DNA of 22,606 bases, taken from NCBI GenBank assembly GCA_050692915.1, contig JBOGVU010000041.1:1-22606 (forward strand), read 5' to 3'. This stretch comes from CALAEC01 sp050692915. GTDB lineage: Bacteria; Actinomycetota; UBA4738; CALAEC01. The notes under the pieces are model-generated. The model searched no databases and was not told where the DNA came from. It saw only the letters and a list, made by a program, of their open reading frames with translations. A program made the translations under genes and the position numbers. Positions 1 through 6,686 of the stretch are shown here, one piece after another. Positions within the stretch are counted from its first letter, which is position 1; each line of letters opens with the position of its first letter.

Positions 1-162
1 CCCCTCTACCGCGGCGCAGGGTTTACGAACTCCCGGGCGCGCTGGCCACCCAGCCCGTCAAGACCCCATGTGGCGGGTGGGCCGCTTGAACTCTCTACTC
101 CATGTGACCAGGTGAGTTCCGCAACCGGTTGCGCTAACTGATGCTGGTGTTCTCAGCGGGAA
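1..162. other. Left edge, no gene recognised; palindrome and imperfect hairpin
   Basis: All three plus frames stay open for some distance from base 1, but none gives a recognisable protein tail. Two structures are visible. Bases 44-83 can fold into an imperfect stem (GGCCACCC against GGGTGGGCC with one bulge). Bases 120-133 form a perfect 14-bp palindrome, CGCAACCGGTTGCG, 30 bases beyond the stop codon of the HEPN-like gene. Either could help end transcription of that minus-strand gene, but neither is followed by a T tract on that strand. No tRNA or attachment site was recognised. Confidence 0.3.
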
Positions 163-768
163 CTAGTATGGGGCGGCCCGACGCAGCTCCCGGGCCAATT
201 CCTTGAGGCGATCCGTCAGATCCAGGAACCGATTGTCCCGCCTGAGCCAGACCCCTGCGGACCCCAGACTTGGATCGACCACATCCTTCGCGACTCTCTT
301 GCCGACACGACTCTCATGCGCGGCTAGATTCCGCAAGGCAACTAGGTGTTCGAGCGTCTGTCGATATCTTTGCTTCTTGACCACACGAACCACATAGTGC
401 TTCTCTGGAACGTATCTCTTGAGTAGCTTGATCAGCCCATCTCGTCCTCTAAAGTCAAAGAAGCGACCGCCTGTCACGATGTACTCGCAGACCTCGTCGG
501 TGAGGTGCCTAGGGAAATTGATACCCGTCGAATGGGTCAGGGTGGATGTGTTGTTGTTGATGGCTCCCACCAGTGTGTCGAGCATCAGATGCTCAAAGTA
601 AACATGAAGCTTCACTACTGCGGACTCGCATGCCCAGGTTACGGTCTGGGCGCCAAGATCGGAGCCAACGATATCCCGGTAGTACGTCTCCAATGCCTCG
701 CTCCAGCGAATGAAGCGATTCGCCGCAGCGCGGATGCTCTTCTTCCGTGGCATGCCAACTCCCTTCAT
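163..768 (-). CDS. HEPN-domain protein, RiboL-PSP/MAE_28990-like (putative RNase or defence protein)
   Basis: A 201-residue, probably all-helical soluble protein with no signal peptide or membrane segment. The key sign is RNLAAH at residues 146-151, which fits the HEPN signature R-polar-x3-H. In many HEPN proteins these two residues cut RNA in a homodimer active site. The flanking context (a helix ending in LVALRNLAAHES, then a basic stretch) resembles the HEPN families found singly near restriction and abortive-infection genes. No partner nucleotidyltransferase or antitoxin lies next to it. Two starts are possible: ATG at 768 (AGGAG four bases upstream) or ATG at 753 (MPRKKSIRAA, GGGAG about six bases upstream); the second may be the true one. 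It is divergent from the nuclease gene at 886, with about 117 bases between them. The HEPN call rests on the motif and helical pattern and is fairly secure; an RNase or toxin activity is inferred. Confidence 0.7.
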   Translation of the reverse strand: MKGVGMPRKKSIRAAANRFIRWSEALETYYRDIVGSDLGAQTVTWACESAVVKLHVYFEHLMLDTLVGAINNNTSTLTHSTGINFPRHLTDEVCEYIVTGGRFFDFRGRDGLIKLLKRYVPEKHYVVRVVKKQRYRQTLEHLVALRNLAAHESRVGKRVAKDVVDPSLGSAGVWLRRDNRFLDLTDRLKELARELRRAAPY

Positions 769-885
769 CCAACTCCTGAGATGGGATTACTCTGAACCTT
801 GCCCCCCTGCAACCGGGGCAGCGACCATAAAGCCTGGTCCACCGCAGGCGGTGTACATTCTGTCCGCAGCCATGGCGGAGGAGAG
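769..885. promoter_or_regulatory. Divergent intergenic region between HEPN-like gene and nuclease gene
   Basis: These 117 bases must hold the promoters of both divergent genes. For the plus-strand gene, TACATT at 854-859 is a good -10 match, but no convincing -35 lies 16-18 bases upstream. An inverted repeat with 6-bp arms (TGCCCC at 800-805, GGGGCA at 815-820) lies in the middle and could bind a regulator or simply be GC-rich noise. The ribosome site GGAGG at 877-881 decides the start of the plus-strand gene. Confidence 0.3.
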
Positions 886-2178
886 ATGGCCTGGCAGGAG
901 ATTCAGAATCCGGAGTCGGTTCTGAGGGCGGTACAGGAGTTCGATCGTCTCGGCCGGGACACTTTCCTAGAGAAGTACCACTTCGGCAAGGCATACAACT
1001 ACTTCTTGGTGATTGACAGACGTCTGTATGACTCCAAGGCGGTTCTTGGCGTAGCCCACGGATACGAATTCCCTGATAAGGGACCTCTGCGAGGTGCACA
1101 GTTCAGCGGAGGTCAGGCAACTGTCAAGCGTAAGCTAGAGGAACTCGGATTCGATGTGCGCGTCCTGACGGGAGTCGAGGCGGGCACCACCGCCTACTGG
1201 TGGCAGGGTCAGCGGGAAGAGCGCTACTGGGTCGAGATTCGCCGGGTTCTTGAGGGCCTCGGATATGAGCTTCGGTGCCCGTTCATCGACTCCGGAGGAC
1301 GCTCGAATCCTTGGTATGACCTGGTTGATGCGCTCGGCGAGGGACAGATCGTCTACCACTGGAACGCGGTTTGGGAGCGGTTCGTTGGGCGCTCAGTTGT
1401 TGCGGCATCGCGCTCGATCGACTCCGAGACGGGGGAGCGCATCGTTCCATTGAGGGACTTTACGCCGTTGCGCGTGGAAGTCGGCCTGGAAGAGCTAAAA
1501 GAGCTTCGGCCGGAGCTTGAGGCGAGGCGCGAACAGCTGGCCTCCAAGCATCCAGGTCAGCCACTCTACGTTCCGTTTCAGTTCCGCTCTGACGACCTTA
1601 GGCTGATGTCGAACTACTTCACGAAACTTCCCGACGTGTTTCAGAGGCTGCTGTTCGGCACCGACGGATTGGCGGAGTCTGAGCTTCCCGCGCCGCCGGC
1701 GGAGGAGGGTCCTCCTGAGACGCCGGCGTCTACCGGAGTTCGAGCCCACTATCTGAGGCCATTCAAACGTAAGGCTGACAGTCACTACCTTGCCCGTATC
1801 GAGGGTGGGCTGAGGCGGCGGGGAAGACACCATGAGACGCTGGTTAACGACTTCGCGCGGTGGCTCCAAGATCGGGGTCATCTCGTCGGCCGAAATGCCG
1901 CGATCGACTTAGGTCTCGAGCAGCCACCGGTCATCATTGAGGCCAAATCGGTGTCCTCTTGGGCAAGAGCGATTCGTGAAGCAGTCGGGCAACTCTATGA
2001 GTACCGGTACTTCCAAGTTGTATCGCCCGAGTCTCAGTTGGTCTTCCTCGCCTCGCAACCCGTGCCTGGGCTTTGGCTGAGGTATCTCGAGGATGATCGA
2101 GGTATCGGAGCAGCCTGGAGGGTAGGCAACAACTTCGAAATTTCCCCGCGGGCCAGGGCCGCTCTTGAGCTCGGCTAG
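886..2178 (+). CDS. Modification-dependent restriction enzyme-like protein: ScoMcrA-type head, EVE-like reader, PD-(D/E)XK nuclease
   Basis: A 430-residue cytoplasmic protein. Residues 2-94 match the ScoMcrA-like N-terminal head domain, with the pattern VLRAVQEFDRLGRDTF, then YDSKAVLGVAHGYEFP, then FSGGQATVKRKLEELGF. Residues about 103-257 look like an EVE/PUA-type modified-base reader (YWW near the start, GQIVYHWN and FVGRSVVA in the core). Residues about 286-430 look like a PD-(D/E)XK nuclease: E317 in the first helix, D341, E352-A-K354 after a hydrophobic strand (VIIEAK), then AVGQLYEYR with Q369. A longer reading frame begins at 799, but ATG 886 is preferred because GGCGGAGG precedes it and the head domain begins just after it. 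Head-domain proteins known to me often end in an HNH nuclease, so the C-terminal swap is notable. No methyltransferase is adjacent, which fits cleavage of modified foreign DNA. Target modification cannot be read from sequence. Confidence 0.72.
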   Translation: MAWQEIQNPESVLRAVQEFDRLGRDTFLEKYHFGKAYNYFLVIDRRLYDSKAVLGVAHGYEFPDKGPLRGAQFSGGQATVKRKLEELGFDVRVLTGVEAGTTAYWWQGQREERYWVEIRRVLEGLGYELRCPFIDSGGRSNPWYDLVDALGEGQIVYHWNAVWERFVGRSVVAASRSIDSETGERIVPLRDFTPLRVEVGLEELKELRPELEARREQLASKHPGQPLYVPFQFRSDDLRLMSNYFTKLPDVFQRLLFGTDGLAESELPAPPAEEGPPETPASTGVRAHYLRPFKRKADSHYLARIEGGLRRRGRHHETLVNDFARWLQDRGHLVGRNAAIDLGLEQPPVIIEAKSVSSWARAIREAVGQLYEYRYFQVVSPESQLVFLASQPVPGLWLRYLEDDRGIGAAWRVGNNFEISPRARAALELG

Positions 2179-2310
2179 CCAAGGCCTAGTCCCTCCGACC
2201 TTCGCAGCACCGGTGTCTCAGACCGATGCCTACCTCGTTTTCATGGGTACCGTTCCTGAAACTCCAGAGAATCAAATCCATGTCAGGAGAGGTGGGCAGT
2301 CGCTAACAGA

Positions 2311-5300
2311 CTAGAGAAGGGTCCGCTTTACTCTCTCGACGCACCAGCTCGTTTCCTGGTTGATCTGGCGGCCACTGAACCTGAGTATCGACCAACCGGC
2401 TTCCTGAAGCCTTGCGTCCCGAATCGCATCCCGCCGCCTCTCCTGATGAAAGGCCGCCCCGTCGCACTCGATGTCCAGCTTCGTACTGTCATCGATTATC
2501 GCAAGGTCCAGTCGGAATCCGTTCGCCCGGTACCCTGGATGGGATTCGATGCCTGCCTCCTTGAGTGCCTCGTAGAGCCGTCGTTCGATCGGAGACTCGA
2601 ATGGCCCTTCCTCAAGGTCCGTAACGTACTTGGCAAGGTGCCCCAAGACGCCTCCGAGGTCACGGCAAGCTGCGCGATCCCCGACGATGACAAGTTGCCG
2701 GCGTGCGCGAGTAACGCCCACATTGACTAGGTTCGGGTCATTCGCAAACCGGGAGTAGTGAGGCGGCATCGAAGCGGAAACCGCCGGCGAGAATACGACG
2801 ATGTCCCTCTCGTCGCCCTGGAAGCGGTGCGCCGTGTCCGCCGTCAGATTCTGGAAGTCAATGCGCTGGAGGGCTCCACGTATCGCCTCCACCTGAGCGC
2901 GGTACGGTGTCACGATGCCGAGCGACAAATCGTGGCCCCCGGACAGCTCCGTAGCAACCTCTGCGACTGCGTTCACCTCCTCCTTGTTGACAACACTGGA
3001 GCCCCGCGGCCCACGACTGAAACTCCCCCTTACGTCAACCCATCGGACGGCGGAGACACCCTCTACATCGCCCTGGTCCGTGAGAATGACCAGGCGTGAG
3101 CCGTAAAACAGGTCGTTCGAGAACGTGATGATGGAACGATGAGAACGGTAGTGTTCCTCGAGGAATAGCGGATCCTCACCAACGCGTCGAGCGGCAAGAC
3201 CGAAGAGGCTGGTGAGCCGGTAACCCAGCGTAAGGTAGTCCTCATCGGAGATTCCGTGGTGCTTAGCGAGCGCTTCATCCTGTCCTCGCTGCAGGGTCGA
3301 GACATGGATCAATTGGTTCCGGTCCCCAATGATCAAGGCGCGCTTCGCCCTAAGTAGGAGCGGAATCGCCGAGGCAATGTCGCATTGCGACGCCTCATCG
3401 ATGATCACCAGATCGAACATGCCCGGAGTGAGAGGAAGGTTCGTCCGTGCGGAGAGGTTCGTGACGCCCCAAACGGGAAATGCCTGGAGCAGGTCCCCGA
3501 CGGATGATCGGAGCTTCCCCGCGCTGCCGCCCCCACCTTGTGCGAGACGCTCCAGCCCGTCGGCGTAGGCGCTGGCCCGAGAACGAATCGTGGCGTCACC
3601 GCTTCGGATTCTCGCCATCCAGTGCGCCTCAAAGAGCCGCCGACCCGCGGCGACTCGCTCGTCGTCCTTGTTCCGAATCTCCTCTTGGACCTCCCAACGA
3701 TCACGCAACTCGCCGAGCTCTATTCGTTTCTGATTGACGCGCTTCTTCAATGTCGCGACGGCGCACGCCCGCTCAAGCCGCGGAACCACGCTCGCGTCTG
3801 TAACGTCGGTGGCCAGCTCCCTCTGAACTCCAGCGGGGAGCGTACGGCGAAGACGCTCCCATGAAACCTCAAGCGCTGCCACGCGAGCTGCCCGTCTGCG
3901 TCGCCGGAAGAGCGGCAGCCTGAGGGGAGCGTGAAAGCGGCTTTGAGCACTCCGGACATCGCCGAGTGCCTCGAGGATCACAGCAGGGTTGTCGATCAGG
4001 AGCAAGTGCGGCGGAAGTCCCTCCGCCTCCTCCTGATGACGCTTCTCGGCCGCTTCAACGGCACGCTCGGCGTGCATTCGCTTTCGCTCGGTCTCGTAGA
4101 GGGAAGCAAGGCTCGCCCGCACCTGAGCCCACTCACTCCTGCACTGGCTGAGCGACAGGCTCGTCGATCGGGACCTGCTAAGCGCTGTGCGGATGGTTTG
4201 GGCGGTGTTTCCTCGGCGAGCTGCAGCTCCGACCCGGAGCGGCGCTGCTTCAGCGCTCACAGCGGAAAGCCGCTCGAATACGACGTCAACCGCCTTGTTG
4301 TTCTTGGACGCAAAGAGCACGGAGTCGCCTTGGTCGACTGCCGCAGCGACAGCATTCACTAGGACCTGTGACTTGCCTGTACCGGGAGGACCTGTAACCA
4401 CGGTGAACGTTCGCTGAAGCGCGGAAGCAATGGCATGATCTTGCGACAGGTTTGTCAGGAGGATCGACGGCTGAGGCTCAGGAGCGGGCGGTAAATCAGC
4501 GTCGACCATGCCTAGAAGTACTCCAAGCGGGCCTGATTGGAAGGTTGAAGGGTCGACCTGCTCGAGTTCACTCAAATCATCCAAGAGCTGCCGCGTCATT
4601 AGGGCTCTCTCGCCTACGAAGATGACCGCCGCGTTAGCGATCGCTTCTGCCGCATCGAGAGCCTGCAGGAAGTCCGGCCTCAATTCGTCGACCCTATCGG
4701 CAGGAATCAGTCCCATGTCGCCAAGTAGAGCCACCTTGGCCATGATCAGACTCTTCGTGTCCGGAGCTTCGAGGGCCTCGAGCTCCTCAAGCACACCGCT
4801 GCGTTCTTGTCGATCGAGTCCCAACAGATCGAGAGCGAAGAGGCTGGTCTCTATCAACGCACTCTGAGGACGAGCAAGGACCTTGTCTCCGTCCACTTTC
4901 AGCTCAACTTCCGCGAAGAGGAGAGGGGCAATCACATCCTCCTCGTCGCGCCTCCCTTGGACGATCGGGTATCCGTACAGCAGGCGCTCCGACCTCGAGG
5001 ACATGCCTTGCTTCCGCGCCCATGCGGCCGAGGCCGCATCCGAGACGACCTCTCGCCAGTCGCCATCCTCGGTGGTGAGAACCGATTCGGTCCCTGACTC
5101 GAGGAGAATGTAACGATCGCCGCCGGCGGACCCTCGGAGAACGAGTTCTTTCGTTCCCTCCGCCTCAACGCAGTCGACATAGTAACGCAGGAGCCGATGT
5201 TCGCGCGTGTCTGGACGGCTCCCCTTGCGCACCACAGGCCCGACAGCGGGAACCGTTGTTCCAAGTGTCTCTCTACTTCTAGCACCCCGAGTCCCCGCGC

Positions 5301-5439
5301 CCCGAGCGGCGAACGGTTTCGTGCCTTTGCAGCGCGGGAACCTTGGGCAACCCCAGAACTGTTGCCCCGGGCTCGGCCCCCGGCGGGCAGTCCGCTTCAC
5401 CATTCGGGAACCGCATTTGGGGCACTTCGGCGCCGCCAC
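2311..5439 (-). CDS. SF1 (Upf1/Dna2-like) helicase with N-terminal zinc finger and C-terminal Vsr-like nuclease
   Basis: A 1042-residue multidomain protein. Residues 6-37 form a topoisomerase-type zinc finger (C6, C9, C31, C37). The SF1 helicase shows Walker A GPPGTGKS (350-357), Walker B VIIDEASQ (D681, E682), motif III IIGDRNQ (703-709), HYRSH (763-767), TPYRAQ (844-849), AHRFQGDERD (870-879) and VGVTRARR (907-914). A long charged insert, partly coiled, separates Walker A from Walker B. Residues about 945-1042 resemble the Vsr/MTES_1575 (DUF559-type) PD-(D/E)XK fold: E952, D978, then LDIECDG (989-994) and H998. The start is GTG at 5439 with AGGAG six bases upstream. Such proteins are common singly in defence islands; the likely role is ATP-driven translocation and cutting of foreign nucleic acid, but this is inferred. 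Its third-codon positions are less GC-rich than those of genes beyond 6.7 kb, suggesting transfer. It converges on the nuclease gene, with 132 bases and no clear terminator between them. Confidence 0.85.
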   Translation of the reverse strand: MAAPKCPKCGSRMVKRTARRGPSPGQQFWGCPRFPRCKGTKPFAARGAGTRGARSRETLGTTVPAVGPVVRKGSRPDTREHRLLRYYVDCVEAEGTKELVLRGSAGGDRYILLESGTESVLTTEDGDWREVVSDAASAAWARKQGMSSRSERLLYGYPIVQGRRDEEDVIAPLLFAEVELKVDGDKVLARPQSALIETSLFALDLLGLDRQERSGVLEELEALEAPDTKSLIMAKVALLGDMGLIPADRVDELRPDFLQALDAAEAIANAAVIFVGERALMTRQLLDDLSELEQVDPSTFQSGPLGVLLGMVDADLPPAPEPQPSILLTNLSQDHAIASALQRTFTVVTGPPGTGKSQVLVNAVAAAVDQGDSVLFASKNNKAVDVVFERLSAVSAEAAPLRVGAAARRGNTAQTIRTALSRSRSTSLSLSQCRSEWAQVRASLASLYETERKRMHAERAVEAAEKRHQEEAEGLPPHLLLIDNPAVILEALGDVRSAQSRFHAPLRLPLFRRRRRAARVAALEVSWERLRRTLPAGVQRELATDVTDASVVPRLERACAVATLKKRVNQKRIELGELRDRWEVQEEIRNKDDERVAAGRRLFEAHWMARIRSGDATIRSRASAYADGLERLAQGGGGSAGKLRSSVGDLLQAFPVWGVTNLSARTNLPLTPGMFDLVIIDEASQCDIASAIPLLLRAKRALIIGDRNQLIHVSTLQRGQDEALAKHHGISDEDYLTLGYRLTSLFGLAARRVGEDPLFLEEHYRSHRSIITFSNDLFYGSRLVILTDQGDVEGVSAVRWVDVRGSFSRGPRGSSVVNKEEVNAVAEVATELSGGHDLSLGIVTPYRAQVEAIRGALQRIDFQNLTADTAHRFQGDERDIVVFSPAVSASMPPHYSRFANDPNLVNVGVTRARRQLVIVGDRAACRDLGGVLGHLAKYVTDLEEGPFESPIERRLYEALKEAGIESHPGYRANGFRLDLAIIDDSTKLDIECDGAAFHQERRRDAIRDARLQEAGWSILRFSGRQINQETSWCVERVKRTLL

Positions 5440-5541
5440 GACTTTCTCCTATCGCCCTGACTCAATCCACCGCGGGGATTGGCGCTCCCATGCTAGCGGC
5501 GCCAGAGATTGAAGTCGATAGCCCAAAAAGGCTAGTACATG

Positions 5542-5570
5542 AGTATTCGAGCTGGCTGCGTGCCTGACAA
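5542..5570 (-). promoter_or_regulatory. Putative promoter of the SF1 helicase-nuclease gene
   Basis: On the minus strand TTGTCA (5565-5570) and AATACT (5542-5547) are separated by 17 bases, a fair sigma-70-type match, about 100 bases before the GTG at 5439. An AT-rich inverted repeat, TAGCC/GGCTA around CAAAAA (5519-5534), lies just downstream and could be a leader hairpin. Assigned by eye only. Confidence 0.35.
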
Positions 5571-5587
5571 TGCCAAGCTGGAAGCCC

Positions 5588-5893
5588 CTACAGGCGACGG
5601 GAAAGTTGCTTGAGGAATGCGACGACGTTTCCTGGGGCGAAGTCGTCCGATCCGAGCCTGAGGTCGTTCCATAGTCCAATGATCTCCGCCTCGTCAGGTT
5701 GTGGCGGCCGACCGCCAGCGCCCGCGCCACACCCCGGCGTGGCCAGCCTCAGATTCAGGGAAGTGGTCTCGATGGTCACTTCCACGCATATGGACAGCCC
5801 TTCACGCATCCTGTTCTGGATCTGCTGGGTGATCTAGGACTCTTCGGCGTCTTCCAGGCGTCTCGTGTCACCGCCGATCCGTATCGTCACCAT
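5588..5893 (-). pseudogene. Small gene of 101 codons interrupted by an in-frame TAG at codon 20
   Basis: The open part after base 5809 encodes 73 residues (VEVTIETTSLNLRLATPG, then a Gly-rich bend, then GNVVAFLKQLSRRL). Reading upstream in the same frame continues coherent protein to ATG 5893, which has AAGGA about seven bases before it: MVTIRIGGDTRRLEDAEES, TAG (5834-5836), then ITQQIQNRMREG. The stop falls where a Trp (TGG) or Gln (CAG) codon would need only one base change. The pattern is like a family of roughly 100-residue uncharacterised actinobacterial proteins that I recall only by shape and cannot name. Translation could restart at 5809, but that would lose the first strand. A sequencing error is the main alternative. 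It lies 33 bases downstream of the decayed sigma-factor fragment on the same strand. Confidence 0.6.
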
Positions 5894-5925
5894 GGCCGGT
5901 CCTTTCCGATGCACTCTTCCCTAGG

Positions 5926-6164
5926 CTAGCCGGCACCAATGACAACTTTCCGAACCAGGCGTGTCTGCAACCGGTGTCCTAGTCCGATGCGGAACGGGAC
6001 GACGAAGGTCTCCGAGGCAAGGTCCTCCGCCCAGATCGAGCCCGACCCTCCTGTTCAGGGATCGGTACGAAATGCCGCTCGAAGATCGCGCCGAACAGCC
6101 CCTGATCATCGTTCGACGAGGGGATGATCTCGGCGTCCGTCGTGATCCGCAGCGCTTCTCCTCT
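5926..6164 (-). pseudogene. Decayed ECF sigma factor fragment (region 2 only, two frameshifts)
   Basis: Three reading frames must be joined to see it. Frame one gives TTDAEIIPSSND, then GLFGAIFERHFVPI. A shift near 6060 gives LNRRVGLDL. A second shift near 6020, at an extra G, gives AEDLASETFVVPFRIGLG, ending at TAG 5926-5928. Joined, this reads as the conserved start of ECF sigma factors: an acidic DAE opening, F-x-x-x-F-x-R-H, an R-R-V-G turn, and D-L-A-x-E-T-F (core-polymerase-binding region 2). Region 4, the -35 binding part, is absent, and the upstream frame ends at TAG 6165-6167 without a clear start codon. It cannot make a working sigma factor. Confidence comes from several conserved blocks appearing in the right order and strand. 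Confidence 0.7.
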
Positions 6165-6254
6165 CTACCCTGGTATTGCCCGAAGTCTCTCGGTGAGTTC
6201 TCGCTCAGGCGGCAATGCCAGGAAGAGGAACAACTCTAGGCGGGCAGAGAGCTG

Positions 6255-6639
6255 CTAGTTCGAGTCCTTGCCATTCCCGTCCAGAACCTGAAGGAACCCG
6301 TTGGACATCGAGCGGTTTGGTCAGGTAGGCCTGGGCCCCGGCCGCCATGAGCTTGCCGACCTGGCCCTTCGTGGCATCGGCGCTGATCACCACCACCGGG
6401 ATCTCCCGAGTGGCGGCGTCGGCCTTGAGGGCATCCAGGATCTATCCCCCGAACATGTCGGGCAGCTGAAGGTCGAGAAGGATCACATCGGGGCGGTGCT
6501 TTCTGGCAAGATCAAGCCCCATCCGACCGTGCATGGCGGCGATCAGCTTGATCTCCGGACGCTGTGTCAGCTCGATCCAGAAAACAGAACCCTGCGTTGG
6601 CCTTTTGTCACTCTGGGTTTGCCAGGCCCTCGCTGGCAC
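6255..6639 (-). pseudogene. Remnant of a hybrid sensor kinase / response-regulator receiver domain
   Basis: The 5' part reads GSVFWIEL, typical of the end of a histidine-kinase ATPase domain, and then jumps to RPEIKLIAAMHGRMGLDLA, inside a receiver domain. The linker and first receiver strand, with its acidic Mg-binding pair, are missing. The phospho-acceptor segment DVILLDLQLPDM is present. An in-frame TAG at 6442-6444 follows FGG, where related receivers have an acidic residue or Gln. The same frame continues ILDALKADAATREIPVVVIS, then AGAQAYLTKPLDVQ. There an extra G in the run at 6297-6299 shifts the frame; the other frame restores FLQVLDGNGKDSN and a TAG at 6255-6257. Three independent lesions make this a clear pseudogene. 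Upstream kinase sequence is gone, probably displaced at the junction with the protease gene at 6687. Confidence 0.8.
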
Positions 6640-6686
6640 GGAGACAGGGCGCGGTTCGGCAGAGGCGGGTAGCCTAGGCAGGAGCC

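Noticed and set aside
799..885. Upstream start (799) for the reader-nuclease gene
   Set aside because: The extra 29 residues show no conserved pattern and have no ribosome site; ATG 886 with GGAGG fits the head domain.
593..1099. 168-codon minus-strand frame overlapping the starts of the HEPN and nuclease genes
   Set aside because: It overlaps two better supported genes, and its Arg/Ser/Pro-rich translation has no recognisable fold.
6251..6266. tRNA T-arm-like sequence GTTCGAGTCC
   Set aside because: The flanking bases do not pair into a T stem, and no acceptor or anticodon stem is present; it falls within the receiver pseudogene.
5588..6639. Amber (TAG) recoding to explain two in-frame TAG codons
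   Set aside because: Several intact genes here end in TAG (2178, 2311, 7805, 7808, 8714), and the neighbouring lesions include frameshifts and a deletion, which recoding would not explain.
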